In this document: piece by piece, positions 8,283 to 17,866 of the stretch | How positions within the stretch are numbered: the stretch's first letter is position 1 | How the letters are laid out: each line of letters opens with the position of its first letter | Source of the DNA: an uncultured Clostridia bacterium | Lineage (GTDB): Bacteria > Bacillota > Clostridia > Christensenellales > Pumilibacteraceae | Length of the DNA: 49,700 nt | Assembly: GCA_947589465.1 (NCBI GenBank) | Contig: CANQAE010000004.1 | Location: 1-49,700 of the forward strand | Direction of reading: 5' to 3' | The notes under the pieces: model-generated | Seen by the model: the letters and a program-made list of their open reading frames with translations, nothing else | Databases searched by the model: none | Told to the model about the DNA's origin: nothing | Made by a program: the position numbers and the translations under genes

Positions 8283-9316
8283 CAAAACAGGTTCGCGTAA
8301 AGAATATCTTTATAGGCGGCGGCAACGGCATAACCGTTCAGTCGATGACAAATACCCCCACAATGGATTACGAAAAGACAGCCGCGCAGATACAATCACT
8401 CGTCGAAGCGGGTTGCGACATAATTCGGCTCGCCGTTTGCAGCGACGCCGAAGTCGAGGTGTGCAAAAAGTATATTTCGCGTTTCGACGCGCCGCTTGTA
8501 GCCGATATCCAGTTCGATCACAGGTTGGCAATAAAGTGTAGCGATATAGGTTTTGCCAAAGTGCGTTTCAATCCCGGCAACATAGGTAGTCGCGAAGGAG
8601 TACGCGAACTCGTCGCGGCGTGCAAAGCCAATCATACCCCCATACGCATAGGCGTAAACGGCGGTTCGTTGAATGGCGGAAAGTGTACGAGCGAAGATCT
8701 CGCGTTGAGCGCGCTCGAAAACGTCGCTTTGCTCGAAGAATTCGGCTTTTACGACATAATTGTTTCGGTAAAGTCGAGCGACGTCGTTACCATGATTGAG
8801 GCGAACCGTATCGTAGCGTCAAAATGCGATTATCCGCTTCATCTCGGCGTGACCGAGAGCGGGGACGAGGCGAGCGGCACGCTCAAATCGGCGATAGGCA
8901 TAGGGGCGCTGCTTGCGGACGGGATAGGAGATACCGTTCGCGTGTCGCTTACGGGCGACCCCGTGCGCGAAGTGTATGCGGCGCGCAATATACTGCGTTC
9001 GCTCGGCATAGACAAAAATTTTTGCGACATAATATCTTGTCCCACCTGTTCGAGGTGCGATTACGATCTCGCCGCCGTGGTAAGGGAAATACGCGAGTAC
9101 ACCGCCGACGTTCGCAAACCGCTCAAAGTAGCCGTAATGGGTTGCGTCGTCAACGGACCGGGCGAAGCCAAGGACGCCGACTGCGGCGTGGCGGGCGGCA
9201 AGGGCAAGGCTGTGCTTTTCGACCGCGGCAAGATAATCGGGACGATAAACAACGCCGATATAGTCGGCGAACTCAAAAAACTGATCGACATAAAACTCGG
9301 AGAAAAGGTTGAATGA
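8279..9316 (+). CDS. ispG: 4-hydroxy-3-methylbut-2-enyl diphosphate synthase
   Basis: IspG (GcpE) is the [4Fe-4S] enzyme that reduces MEcPP to HMBPP late in the MEP pathway. The protein (345 residues) opens with the family sequence VRVKNIFIGGGNGITVQSMT, and the cluster ligands are in SCPTCSRC and MGCVVNGPGEAKDAD. It is the short form without the plant-type insertion. The start overlaps rseP by four bases, and the polC-like gene begins on a TTG inside its last codons. Confidence 0.96.
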   Translation: MTKQVRVKNIFIGGGNGITVQSMTNTPTMDYEKTAAQIQSLVEAGCDIIRLAVCSDAEVEVCKKYISRFDAPLVADIQFDHRLAIKCSDIGFAKVRFNPGNIGSREGVRELVAACKANHTPIRIGVNGGSLNGGKCTSEDLALSALENVALLEEFGFYDIIVSVKSSDVVTMIEANRIVASKCDYPLHLGVTESGDEASGTLKSAIGIGALLADGIGDTVRVSLTGDPVREVYAARNILRSLGIDKNFCDIISCPTCSRCDYDLAAVVREIREYTADVRKPLKVAVMGCVVNGPGEAKDADCGVAGGKGKAVLFDRGKIIGTINNADIVGELKKLIDIKLGEKVE

Positions 9317-10853
9317 ATTTTTCGAAAAACTGAAAGAAAGCACGGAACTCGATTTGAGCGAAGTTCGAATGGCGGAAATGAACGTAAATATCGGCGCAAA
9401 CACGCTCGAAATCGTTTTGGTATGCCCCGAAAATATCGAAAAAACGTTGCGCGACAACCTTTCCGTACTAAAAGAAAAGGCGGATGATATCCTGAAAAGT
9501 CCGTTCGCAGTGAAGATAAAGGTCAAAAAGAGTTATTTCGACGAGGCGTATTTGACGTACGCCTTGCTCGGCTGTCTTGAAAAATATCCGCTCGTAAAAC
9601 ATAACGTCAAGAGCGGCAATTTTTCGTTCGAGTATGACGGCGACAAGATCAAGGCGATCATTTCTGCGCCCTCCGCCGTCGCCGATTATATCATCGACCG
9701 CGGAATCGATACCGAACTCAGAAATTTCATTTATAATAATTATTGTGAAAACATAGGTCTTGACATTCGCAAGACCGAACTCGACGACGAGGAGATAGTT
9801 TTCGACGCCGAACCGAACAAACTTGTCTACGACTACGAGGGCGGACGCAAGATAAAGGTGAGCAACGTGGAGTCGTTTATAGGCGACGCCATTTACGAGC
9901 GACCGGGCTACATAATCGACGTGAGGCAGGGGGACGGCATAGTGCTTTGTGGCACCGTAAAAGATTTTACCGAGCGCAAACGCAATATGAAGGAAGGGGA
10001 AACGGAGCAAAAATACTTTTTCAAGTTCAGGCTCGAAGATTTTACGGGGTCTGTGGACTGCATATATTTTCCGACGAAAAAGACGCTTGACAAAATTCGC
10101 CTTCTCCATGACGGAAAACAGATAGTGGCGTTCGGCTCGACCGAACTCAACACTTTCAAAGGCGTGACTTCGATGGTGTACAAAGTTCGATACATTTCGC
10201 TTTGCTCTTTGCCCGAAAATTTCGTCATCAACAGGGCGCGAATGGTCGTGCCGACCGAATACAAGTACGTCAAACCTCAGCCTTACGAAAGTTACGAACA
10301 GGACGACTTGTTCGCCGCAAAGGTAGAGCCGGCGCCATTTTTGATGGGCAAGGAGTTCGTGGTGTACGACCTCGAAACAACTGGACTCGACCGCAACGCC
10401 GACAGGATAATCGAAATAGGCGCGGTCAAAATAAAAGACGGCAGGATCGTCGAAAGTTTTTCGACGCTTGTCGATCCCGAATGTTTGATACCCCCGAAGA
10501 ACGTCGAACTTACGGGCATAACCGACGCGGACGTAAAGGGCGCGCCCACTGTCAAAGAGGTTCTTCCCGACTTTTTCAAATTCACGCACGGGACGATAAT
10601 GGTGGGGCAGAACAATATCCAATTCGACTGGCCGTTCATTCGCGCGAAAGCCGAGCCGCTCAACATATATTTCGAGAACGAACAACTCGACATAATGCTG
10701 CTCGCAAAGAAGTTTTATCCCGACTTCGGCAGATACAATCTCGACTTTCTGTCCAAGAAGTTCGGATTTGTGAACGAGGAAGCGCACAGAGCGCTCTCGG
10801 ATACAGTCACGACGGCGAAAATATTCCTAAAACTCGCGTACAATATGCGCTGA
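9309..10853 (+). CDS. PolC-derived protein: N-terminal, OB and DEDDh exonuclease domains only
   Basis: This 514-residue protein sits exactly where Firmicutes carry polC (after rseP/ispG, before rimP) but is about a third of normal length. Residues 1-180 resemble the PolC N-terminal domains, 185-300 the OB fold, and 348-510 the proofreading exonuclease. All five DEDDh residues are visible: D354 and E356 in YDLETTG, D440 in NNIQFD, H493 and D498 in HRALSDT. The PHP domain halves that normally flank the exonuclease, and the whole polymerase domain, are missing; no remnant exists in the 191 bases before rimP. The start is TTG, overlapping ispG. It should act as a 3'-5' exonuclease or binding factor, not a polymerase (inference). 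Confidence 0.88.
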   Translation: MNEFFEKLKESTELDLSEVRMAEMNVNIGANTLEIVLVCPENIEKTLRDNLSVLKEKADDILKSPFAVKIKVKKSYFDEAYLTYALLGCLEKYPLVKHNVKSGNFSFEYDGDKIKAIISAPSAVADYIIDRGIDTELRNFIYNNYCENIGLDIRKTELDDEEIVFDAEPNKLVYDYEGGRKIKVSNVESFIGDAIYERPGYIIDVRQGDGIVLCGTVKDFTERKRNMKEGETEQKYFFKFRLEDFTGSVDCIYFPTKKTLDKIRLLHDGKQIVAFGSTELNTFKGVTSMVYKVRYISLCSLPENFVINRARMVVPTEYKYVKPQPYESYEQDDLFAAKVEPAPFLMGKEFVVYDLETTGLDRNADRIIEIGAVKIKDGRIVESFSTLVDPECLIPPKNVELTGITDADVKGAPTVKEVLPDFFKFTHGTIMVGQNNIQFDWPFIRAKAEPLNIYFENEQLDIMLLAKKFYPDFGRYNLDFLSKKFGFVNEEAHRALSDTVTTAKIFLKLAYNMR

Positions 10854-10869
10854 ACGCTCTTTTTTGCAG

Positions 10870-10886
10870 ATCGAAAGGTCGATTTT
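10870..10886 (+). terminator. weak hairpin with T run after the polC-like gene
   Basis: ATCGA at 10870-10874 pairs with TCGAT at 10879-10883 around AAGG, ending in four T residues. The stem is short, so termination is uncertain. Confidence 0.3.
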
Positions 10887-10950
10887 GCCTTATTTAACGA
10901 TGTTTTTTTCGAAAAATACGCACAAAACCGCATTTTCGAGTTAAAAACAC

Positions 10951-10979
10951 TTGCTAATGGTTTTAATTTATGATATAAT
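10951..10979 (+). promoter_or_regulatory. promoter for the rimP-nusA-infB operon
   Basis: TTGCTA at 10951-10956 and TATAAT at 10974-10979 are 17 bases apart, and TG at 10971-10972 makes an extended -10. It lies 66 bases before the rimP ATG. Confidence 0.8.
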
Positions 10980-10996
10980 GTACGAGATAGAACGGT

Positions 10997-11031
10997 TGAT
11001 GAGAGTGAGCCTTGCGGTTCGCTCTCAATCA
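10997..11031 (+). promoter_or_regulatory. leader hairpin upstream of rimP-nusA
   Basis: GAGAGTGAGC at 11001-11010 pairs with GTTCGCTCTC at 11017-11026 (ten pairs with two wobbles), and flanking TGAT/ATCA can extend the stem. No T run follows. It lies between the promoter and the rimP ribosome-binding site, a place where nusA operons are sometimes autoregulated; that link is inference. Confidence 0.4.
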
Positions 11032-11044
11032 TTATGGGAGTTTT

Positions 11045-11503
11045 ATGAGTGTAACGGAATGTGTAAAAGAGGCTATCGTGCCGACGCTCGAACGTATGGG
11101 TTATGAACTCGTTGACGTCGAGTACAACAAGCAGTACGGGCAAATGACGCTTACGGTGTTCATTTTTAAGACGGGCGGAGTATCGCTCGACGACTGCGAG
11201 GCAGTAAGCCGCGAACTCGATCCGCTCCTTGACGAACTCGACCCCACGCACGGCGAACCGTATATGTTTAATGTGTCCTCGCCGGGACTCGACAGACCGT
11301 TCAAGACGCAACGCGATTACGAACGCAATTACGGCGAAGAAGTGGAAGTCAAACTTTACGCTCCCATGAAAGGCAAAAAACTTTACGAGGGCATCTTGAA
11401 GGAAAAGAACCCCGCGACGCTCATAATCGAAACGGACGGCGTCGAACTGAGTATCGAATGTGCCAAGGTCGCATATGTAAGACCGCTTGTCAGATTCGAA
11501 TAA
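11045..11503 (+). CDS. rimP: ribosome maturation factor RimP
   Basis: RimP helps 30S subunit assembly. The 152-residue protein has the N-terminal alpha/beta domain with PTLERMGYELVDVEY, the signature DPTHGEPYMFNVSSPGLDRP, and the C-terminal SH3-like barrel. I use the ATG at 11045, which has GGGAG eight bases upstream; an in-frame TTG at 11012 lies inside the leader hairpin and is unlikely. It opens the rimP-nusA-infB operon common to nearly all bacteria. Confidence 0.95.
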   Translation: MSVTECVKEAIVPTLERMGYELVDVEYNKQYGQMTLTVFIFKTGGVSLDDCEAVSRELDPLLDELDPTHGEPYMFNVSSPGLDRPFKTQRDYERNYGEEVEVKLYAPMKGKKLYEGILKEKNPATLIIETDGVELSIECAKVAYVRPLVRFE

Positions 11504-11520
11504 ATAGGAGGAAACATCTA

Positions 11521-12681
11521 ATGAAAAGTCAGGACTTTTTTCTTGCGCTCGATGAACTCGAACGCACGAAGCGCATCAAAAAAGAAGTGTTTATCGAAGC
11601 GTTGGAAACGGCGCTCGTGATCGCTTACAAAAAGCACACGGGCGAAGCGAAAGCGGTCGAGGTCAAACTCGATCCCGAACGCAGTACCGTAGATATAATT
11701 GCTTATCAGGAAGTAGTCGAGCAGGTAGAGGACAAGGACACACAGATCAGCCTCGAAGATGCGCGACTTATCGACAAAAAGTATAAACTCGGCGACAGAG
11801 TTGCCGAAAAAGTTTCGGCGAAAGATTTCGGTCGCATAGCGGCGCAGACGGCAAAGCAGGTCATTATGCAGAAGTTGCGCGAGGTCGAAAGCGATATCGC
11901 GTACAGCGAACTTTCCCAAAAGGAAGGCGAACTCATCACTTGCGTAGTGCGTCGTATCGACGGCAAAAACGTCTATGTGGAAATAAACAAACTCGAAGCC
12001 TTGCTTATGCCTCAGGACCAGGCCCCCAACGACAGGTTCAACGTGGGCGATCGCGTCAAAGTCTTTGTAAAAAAGATCAAGGCGGGCGCGCGCGGACCGC
12101 AGATCACCGTAAGTCGTACAGCCGCAGGTTTCGTAAAACGTCTTTTTGAACTTGAAGTACCGGAGATCGCCGCAGGACTCGTCACGATCAAGGCTATAGT
12201 GCGCGAGGCGGGTTACAGAACGAAAATGGCGGTTTACAGCGAGGACGGAAACATAGATCCCGTCGGCGCTTGCGTCGGCAATCGCGGTATGCGCGTCAAC
12301 GCCATCGTATCCGAACTCGGCGGCGAAAAGGTAGATATTATTCCGTGGGACAGCGACGCGCTCGAATTTATCGCAAGGTCTTTAAGCCCCGCAAAGGTGG
12401 CTATGGTCGAAGTCAACGACGACGAACATGCCGCGAAGGTAATAGTAGACGACGATACGCTCAGTCTTGCGATAGGTCGCGACGGACAAAACGCCCGTCT
12501 TGCCGCTCGTCTTACGGGCTGGAAGATAGACATTAAGTCTTACAGCAGTTATATGCAAAGCAAGTACGCCGAAGGGGCAGAAGGCGCAGAGGAAATCGAA
12601 ACTGCCGAAAACGCGGAAAATGCGAATGAAGAAGGCGAACTTCCCGCAGATCTCGGCGAGGATTTGGGAGAACTCGAATAA
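11521..12681 (+). CDS. nusA: transcription termination/antitermination protein NusA
   Basis: NusA binds RNA polymerase and modulates pausing, termination and antitermination. In order the 386 residues show the N-terminal polymerase-binding domain (1-125), an S1 domain (about 135-200), and two KH domains ending with the second KH motif LSLAIGRDGQNARLAARLTG. An acidic tail follows, as in other NusA proteins of this type. The ATG at 11521 has AGGAGG at a good distance; an open frame upstream overlaps rimP and is not needed. rnpM overlaps the stop. Confidence 0.97.
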   Translation: MKSQDFFLALDELERTKRIKKEVFIEALETALVIAYKKHTGEAKAVEVKLDPERSTVDIIAYQEVVEQVEDKDTQISLEDARLIDKKYKLGDRVAEKVSAKDFGRIAAQTAKQVIMQKLREVESDIAYSELSQKEGELITCVVRRIDGKNVYVEINKLEALLMPQDQAPNDRFNVGDRVKVFVKKIKAGARGPQITVSRTAAGFVKRLFELEVPEIAAGLVTIKAIVREAGYRTKMAVYSEDGNIDPVGACVGNRGMRVNAIVSELGGEKVDIIPWDSDALEFIARSLSPAKVAMVEVNDDEHAAKVIVDDDTLSLAIGRDGQNARLAARLTGWKIDIKSYSSYMQSKYAEGAEGAEEIETAENAENANEEGELPADLGEDLGELE

Positions 12682-12932
12682 TGGATTCGCCGCAAAGAAT
12701 GTGTATGTCGTGCAGACGGCAATATGACAAACGCGATCTTATCCGCATAGTTAGGTCTGGCGAAAATATTTTCGTGGACAAGACATTCAAGGCGGCAGGC
12801 AGAGGAGCGTATGTGTGTCATAACAAGGAATGTTTGCAAAGACTTGTTAAGCATAAGTTGCTGAGCAAGGCTTTCAAATGCGAAGTGCCGCCTAATGTTT
12901 ACGCGGAGATTGAGGCGGAATATGACCGATAA
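12681..12932 (+). CDS. rnpM: RnpM (YlxR) RNase P modulator
   Basis: This 83-residue basic protein belongs to the YlxR/DUF448 family; the Bacillus member was shown to bind the RNase P RNA and was renamed RnpM. MCMSCRRQYDKRDLIRIVR at the start and GRGAYVCHNKECL are the family's signatures, with four cysteines arranged as two pairs. It begins within the nusA stop and overlaps the next gene by 11 bases. Confidence 0.92.
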   Translation: MDSPQRMCMSCRRQYDKRDLIRIVRSGENIFVDKTFKAAGRGAYVCHNKECLQRLVKHKLLSKAFKCEVPPNVYAEIEAEYDR

Positions 12933-13248
12933 AGTATCGACGCTCATAGGCTTTTCGGTCAAAGCGAACAAGGTGATTTTCGGCGCGGACGAACTCAAAG
13001 AAGGCAAACGAAAACGGTATCTCATAGTCGGCTGTCACACGCTGAGCGAACGTAGCCTTAAAGAGGTGAAACGCATAGCGGCGCGCGACAAAGTTCCGCT
13101 TGCGATATGCGTGAAGAAAGAACTCAGCGACATCGTTTTTAAACGCAATTGCAAGGTCATCGGTATTTGCGACAAGCAAATGAGCGAAGCGATAATGAAG
13201 TTTATAAATACGGAAGATTATCTAATCATAGAATCGGAGGAAATTTAA
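12922..13248 (+). CDS. L7Ae/YlxQ family kink-turn RNA-binding protein
   Basis: A 108-residue protein of the L7Ae/L30e/S12e/Gadd45 fold, matching the position of YlxQ between ylxR and infB. Family members bind kink-turns in RNA, but the job of YlxQ is not settled. The run KVIFGADELKEGKRKRYLIV and the following basic helices are typical. I chose the ATG at 12922; an in-frame alternative at 12895 would overlap rnpM by 38 bases and adds an atypical N-terminus. infB starts directly after the stop. Confidence 0.88.
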   Translation: MTDKVSTLIGFSVKANKVIFGADELKEGKRKRYLIVGCHTLSERSLKEVKRIAARDKVPLAICVKKELSDIVFKRNCKVIGICDKQMSEAIMKFINTEDYLIIESEEI

Positions 13249-15750
13249 TTGGCTACTCAAAATCAAAACACGCAGAATGAAAAAGACAACGTTAGATACG
13301 AAAATATCAAACGTTTGAAAAATCTGACTGCCCAAGGTGACGAATTTACCGCAATGGCGACGGACATCAAAACCATCAAACGCAAGATCGACGAGATGCT
13401 TGCTTCTTACCGTCTTGCGGAAAAGGAAAGGTCGCGCAAAGAGCAAGCCGAAAACGATGAAAAGTCATCGCGCGTCGAAACTCCCGTCAAGGAACAGCCT
13501 GTCAAAGAACAGCCCGTCAAGGAGCAGCCGAAAGAACAAGCGCCCAAAAAATCGACGCAAGTTCATGTTCAACCGAAGTCCGAACCCGCAGCGCCCGCGC
13601 AAAAGGCGGTGCCGAGTTATGTTCGCGGAGTAGTCGTGCCCCCTCCGAAACCGGTGCCGCAACGCGAACCGCGTCGAGGCGGCAACGATAAGCAACGCGA
13701 ACCGCGTCGAAACGGCAAACAGCCGACGGCAGGAACGACGACCATGCCAAAGCCGAAACAGCCGAGCGGCGGTTACAAGCCGCCCCTTAAACTTGACTTG
13801 CCGGTAGTTAAGGAGCGCACGAAGTCGTTCGACAACAAACGCAAGGACCATAAGCCCGAAGACAAAAAGACAATGAACAAGCGCACGTTGATACGCAAGG
13901 GATTCATTCAGGACGACGTCGGCGAGGAGCGTATGGGTACGCGAAAACTCAAAAACAAGAAGCCGAAGGTCGTTCAGACTTTCACTCCCGTCAAAATCGA
14001 AAAAGCGGTAATAACCACCGAAAATCTTACCGTCAAGATATTGAGCGAGAAGATAGGCAAGACGGCACAGGAAATAATAAAGCAACTTATGATACTCGGT
14101 ATCATGACCAACATAAACAGCGTAGTGGACTTCCCGACAATGGAACTCGTGGCGAACGAACTCGGCGTCGAACTCGAACTCAAACTCGACAAGAGCGCCG
14201 AAGAAAGGATCGAAGAAGCGCATGAGGAAGCGGACAAGGAAGAAGATCTCGTAAAGCGTCCTCCCGTAATAACCGTTATGGGACACGTCGATCACGGCAA
14301 AACTTCGCTTCTCGACGCGATACGCAAGACCTCGGTCGCGGCAGGCGAAGCGGGCGGAATCACACAGCATATAGGCGCTTATTCGGTAATGTGCAACGGC
14401 GAAAAGATCACGTTCCTCGATACGCCGGGACACGAAGCGTTTACCGAAATGCGTGCGCGCGGAGCGAAAGTCACCGATATAGCCGTGCTTATAGTTGCGG
14501 CTGACGACGGCGTAATGCCGCAGACGATCGAGGCGATAAATCACGCAAAAGCCGCCGAAGTTCCCGTCATAGTTGCAATAAACAAGATAGACAAGCCGGG
14601 CGCAGATATAGAAAAAGTAAAACAGCAATTGACCGAATACGGACTTGTGACGGAGGAATGGGGCGGAGATACCATAATGGTGCCTATTTCCGCAAAGCAG
14701 GGGCAAGGAATAGACAAGTTGCTCGAAATGATCCTTTTCGTCGCGGAATATAACAATTATCGCGCCAATCCCAAGCGTAAGGCGAGAGGCTCGATAATCG
14801 AAGCAAAACTCGACAAGGGCAAGGGCGCGGTGGCAAACGTGATCGTTCAAAACGGAACTTTGCACGTCGGCGACTTCGTAGTGTCGGGCATGACGTTCGG
14901 CAGAGTGAGAGCAATGACAGACGATAAGGGTCGCAACATAAAGGAAGCGGGTCCGTCAATGCCCGTATCCGTACTCGGATTCAACGACGTTCCGTCGGCG
15001 GGTGACGGCATTTACGTTGTGGATGACGAAAAGACGGCAAGACAAGTCATCGAGGAGCGTAACGCAAGGCAGAAAAACGAGCAGGCAAATCAAGGACAAA
15101 AAGTCACCCTCGAAGATATGATGAACAAGATGAACGACGGCTTCAAGGAGTTTAATCTCGTGATAAAGGCTGACGTTCAAGGCTCTGTCGAAGCGCTCAA
15201 AACTTCTTTCGCGAAACTCGAAAGCGACGAAGTCAAGGTGCACGTTATCCATTCGGGCGTCGGCGCGATAAACAAATCGGACCTCATGCTTGCGGGAATT
15301 TCCAACGCCATAGTGATCGGCTTCAACGTCAGGCCCGACAACGACGCGCGTTTGCTCGCCGAGCAGAACGGCGTTGACGTAAGGCTATACAGGGTCATCT
15401 ACGAGGCGATCGAAGATATGGAACGCACCGTAAAGGGACTCGCCGAACCCAAGTTCAGGGAAGCCGTAATAGGCAGAGCGCAGGTACGCAACGTGTTCAA
15501 GATCACGGGCGTTGGAATGGTCGCCGGAAGTTATGTCCTCAGCGGCAAGGTTATGCGCAACGCCAAGGTACGCGTCTATCGCGACGGAGCGGTGATCCAC
15601 GACGGTACGATCGAAACGCTCAAACGTTTCAAAGACGACGTAAAAGAGGTCGGCGTCGGTTACGAATGCGGAATTTCGATAGCGGGATTCAACGACGTTA
15701 AGGAAAACGACGAACTCGAAGCATATATTCTCGAAGAAATCAAAGAGTAG
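13249..15750 (+). CDS. infB: translation initiation factor IF-2
   Basis: IF-2 is the GTPase that places initiator tRNA on the ribosome. The 833-residue protein has a disordered Lys/Pro/Glu-rich region (1-245) that includes three copies of VKEQP, an IF2_N domain (about 255-310), then the G domain with [17 protein letters not shown] and NKID, and the C-terminal beta-barrel, alpha/beta and fMet-tRNA-binding domains. The start is a TTG preceded by GGAGGAAATTTAA; no better ATG lies nearby. rbfA follows after seven bases. Confidence 0.97.
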   Translation: MATQNQNTQNEKDNVRYENIKRLKNLTAQGDEFTAMATDIKTIKRKIDEMLASYRLAEKERSRKEQAENDEKSSRVETPVKEQPVKEQPVKEQPKEQAPKKSTQVHVQPKSEPAAPAQKAVPSYVRGVVVPPPKPVPQREPRRGGNDKQREPRRNGKQPTAGTTTMPKPKQPSGGYKPPLKLDLPVVKERTKSFDNKRKDHKPEDKKTMNKRTLIRKGFIQDDVGEERMGTRKLKNKKPKVVQTFTPVKIEKAVITTENLTVKILSEKIGKTAQEIIKQLMILGIMTNINSVVDFPTMELVANELGVELELKLDKSAEERIEEAHEEADKEEDLVKRPPVITVMGHVDHGKTSLLDAIRKTSVAAGEAGGITQHIGAYSVMCNGEKITFLDTPGHEAFTEMRARGAKVTDIAVLIVAADDGVMPQTIEAINHAKAAEVPVIVAINKIDKPGADIEKVKQQLTEYGLVTEEWGGDTIMVPISAKQGQGIDKLLEMILFVAEYNNYRANPKRKARGSIIEAKLDKGKGAVANVIVQNGTLHVGDFVVSGMTFGRVRAMTDDKGRNIKEAGPSMPVSVLGFNDVPSAGDGIYVVDDEKTARQVIEERNARQKNEQANQGQKVTLEDMMNKMNDGFKEFNLVIKADVQGSVEALKTSFAKLESDEVKVHVIHSGVGAINKSDLMLAGISNAIVIGFNVRPDNDARLLAEQNGVDVRLYRVIYEAIEDMERTVKGLAEPKFREAVIGRAQVRNVFKITGVGMVAGSYVLSGKVMRNAKVRVYRDGAVIHDGTIETLKRFKDDVKEVGVGYECGISIAGFNDVKENDELEAYILEEIKE

Positions 15751-15757
15751 GAAATAA

Positions 15758-16105
15758 ATGAATCACAGAATAGATAGAGTAAACAGCGAATTAAAAAAGA
15801 GCATTATGGAGATTATACGCAGACTCAAAGATCCGCGCATAACTTCCATGGTCAGCGTGCTCGAAGTTGACACTTCGCGCGATTTGGAAACCGCGAAAGT
15901 GTATGTGAGTTGCTACGGCGGCAATGCCGAGGAAACTTTGGCTGCCCTCGAAAATTGTTCGGGCTTCATTTGGCGCGAACTTCGCAACGAATATCGTGCG
16001 CTTCGCACCGTGCCTCGCCTTAACTTTTTGCTCGACACGTCTATGCAATACGGTGAAAAAATAGACGCGATTTTGGAAGGATTGAAAAAGAATGGAGCCG
16101 ATTGA
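15758..16105 (+). CDS. rbfA: 30S ribosome-binding factor RbfA
   Basis: RbfA helps mature the 5' end of 16S rRNA and the 30S subunit. The 115-residue KH-fold protein shows the usual RVNSELKKSIMEIIRRLKDP start, DLETAKVYVS, and LRTVPRLNFLLDTSMQYGEK. Its end overlaps the DHH phosphoesterase gene by 14 bases, a conserved arrangement. Confidence 0.95.
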   Translation: MNHRIDRVNSELKKSIMEIIRRLKDPRITSMVSVLEVDTSRDLETAKVYVSCYGGNAEETLAALENCSGFIWRELRNEYRALRTVPRLNFLLDTSMQYGEKIDAILEGLKKNGAD

Positions 16106-17030
16106 CAGTATTCGCAACGCCAATAATATTTTGATAGTGGGACATATGCGCCCCGACGGGGACTGTCTCGGCGCGGGACTCGCGCTCTATCGTCTTGCGG
16201 CGAACGAGGGAAAGTCGGCGGACGTGGTGTACGACTCCGATCTTCCGAGCCACTATTCTTTTTTGCCCGATTATAATATAATCAACAAAGCCAAGAAGGG
16301 TAATTACGACCTTTTGCTCGTCGTCGATTGCGGCGACAGCCTCAGAATGGGGAGATACTCCAAACTTCTCGGCACGACGAAAAGTATTCAATTCGATCAT
16401 CACATAACAAACGACGGCTTTGCGGACATAAATTTCGTTTATCCCGAAAAGTCGAGTACTTGCGAAATTCTATCCGATATTCTTTTGCCCGCTCGCAAGG
16501 TGGATGGCGCGATCGCCTCGTACCTTTATGTGGGGCTGTCCACGGACACGGGACACTTTATGCACAACAACGTCACTCAAAACGTTTTCGAGGCAGCGGC
16601 AAAACTTATCGAATGTGGCGCGAACTGTTACGACATAAACATTTCGCTCTACCGTTCCAAGACGATAAACAAGACCATGCTGTGCGGACGCGCGATAGAA
16701 TCCATGAAGTTCTTTTGCGACAATTCCGTCTGCGTAATTTCAATTACTCCCGACGACCTCGCTCAAACGGGCTGCACGATCGCCGAAACGGAGGGGCTCA
16801 TAGATATTGCCATGGACATAGGCAGCGTGACCGTCGCCGTATGCATGACCGAGCAGACCGAGCAAAAGTACAAAATAAGTTTCAGGAGCAAAGGCTTTAA
16901 CGTGGCGGCGTGCGCGGCGCAGTTCGGCGGCGGCGGGCATATACAAGCCGCGGGGTGCGTGGCTATCGGGCCGTACGAAGAAGTCTTGCAAAAGATAATA
17001 GACTCCATAACGGACGGAATGGATAGATGA
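16092..17030 (+). CDS. nrnA: DHH/DHHA1 phosphoesterase, NrnA-type
   Basis: Members of this family (NrnA, YtqI, YbfF-like) degrade oligoribonucleotides of two to five bases and remove the 3' phosphate of pAp; some also cut c-di-nucleotide products. Motifs run HMRPDGD (H18, D22, D24), VVDCGDS (D79), FDHH (D102-H104) and a fourth Asp in GLSTDTG, followed by the DHHA1 domain ending FGGGGHIQAAG. At 312 residues the length fits. The gene is locked between rbfA and truB by overlaps, as in many Firmicutes. Confidence 0.92.
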   Translation: MEPIDSIRNANNILIVGHMRPDGDCLGAGLALYRLAANEGKSADVVYDSDLPSHYSFLPDYNIINKAKKGNYDLLLVVDCGDSLRMGRYSKLLGTTKSIQFDHHITNDGFADINFVYPEKSSTCEILSDILLPARKVDGAIASYLYVGLSTDTGHFMHNNVTQNVFEAAAKLIECGANCYDINISLYRSKTINKTMLCGRAIESMKFFCDNSVCVISITPDDLAQTGCTIAETEGLIDIAMDIGSVTVAVCMTEQTEQKYKISFRSKGFNVAACAAQFGGGGHIQAAGCVAIGPYEEVLQKIIDSITDGMDR

Positions 17031-17866
17031 CGGGCGTTATAAACCTGTATAAGCCGACTTCCATTTCGAGTTCGGCGGCGGTAGTCAAGGTTCGAAAGAT
17101 CCTCAACACCAAAGCGGTGGGGCATATGGGCACACTCGATCCGCAAGCGGAAGGCGTGCTTGTTTTGGGCGTCGGCAAGGCGACCCGACTTTTCGATTAT
17201 CTGCTCGACAAGGACAAAGTGTACGACGCCGAATTTACTTTCGGGTACGAAACGGACACTCTCGACGCCGAGGGAACGACTGTTTTTTCGGACGGAAAAA
17301 TTCCAAACCGAAAGGATATCGAGTCCGCGCTTGCAGAGATGATGGGCGAACAAATGCAGATTCCGCCCGCTTACAGCGCAAAAAAACTCAACGGAAAGAA
17401 AGCGTACGATATGGCGCGAAAGGGTGCGGATTTCGAACTCGCTCCTTGCCGCGTCAACATTTATTCCGCCGAACTTATGAAATTTGAGGGGAGCCACGCG
17501 TCGGTGCGGATATGCTGTTCGAGCGGCACGTACATTCGTGCGATTTGCCGCGACCTCGCGCACTCTCTCGGCACATACGCGACTATGACCGCTCTCAAAA
17601 GAATAAGGTGCGGACATTTCGACATAGAACATTCGGTCACGCTCGACGAACTCGACGCAAGCAAACTTTTGAGCGTCGGCGATGCGCTCCCCGAATTGCA
17701 ACGGCTTGATCTCGGCGACGAATATTACAAGCAACTTGTTAGCGGCGTAAAACTCCGTCTTGACGGCGAGGGGAAACGCCTCGTCTATTGCAAGGGCGAA
17801 CTGTTCGGGATAGGCGAGTTTGAGGACGGCAGGCTCAAACTTTCGGTCTACTTGAGGGAAGAATGA
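17027..17866 (+). CDS. truB: tRNA pseudouridine-55 synthase
   Basis: TruB converts U55 in the T loop of tRNA to pseudouridine. GVINLYKPTSISS, the catalytic segment GHMGTLDPQAEGVL with Asp38, and the VGKATR strand are intact, and a C-terminal PUA-like domain follows. At 279 residues it is normal. ATGA overlaps join it to nrnA upstream and ribF downstream. Confidence 0.95.
   Translation: MTGVINLYKPTSISSSAAVVKVRKILNTKAVGHMGTLDPQAEGVLVLGVGKATRLFDYLLDKDKVYDAEFTFGYETDTLDAEGTTVFSDGKIPNRKDIESALAEMMGEQMQIPPAYSAKKLNGKKAYDMARKGADFELAPCRVNIYSAELMKFEGSHASVRICCSSGTYIRAICRDLAHSLGTYATMTALKRIRCGHFDIEHSVTLDELDASKLLSVGDALPELQRLDLGDEYYKQLVSGVKLRLDGEGKRLVYCKGELFGIGEFEDGRLKLSVYLREE

Noticed and set aside
10854..11044. 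Remains of the PolC PHP and polymerase domains after the short polC-like gene
   Set aside because: All three forward frames are short and carry none of the polymerase motifs; the space holds a promoter and a leader.
13465..14865. Long minus-strand open frame of 466 codons opposite infB (similar ones lie opposite polC-like, rseP, hydG and the spoIVB/carboxypeptidase genes)
   Set aside because: They are mirror frames created by codon bias of strong + strand genes; the translations show no domains and no ribosome-binding sites.
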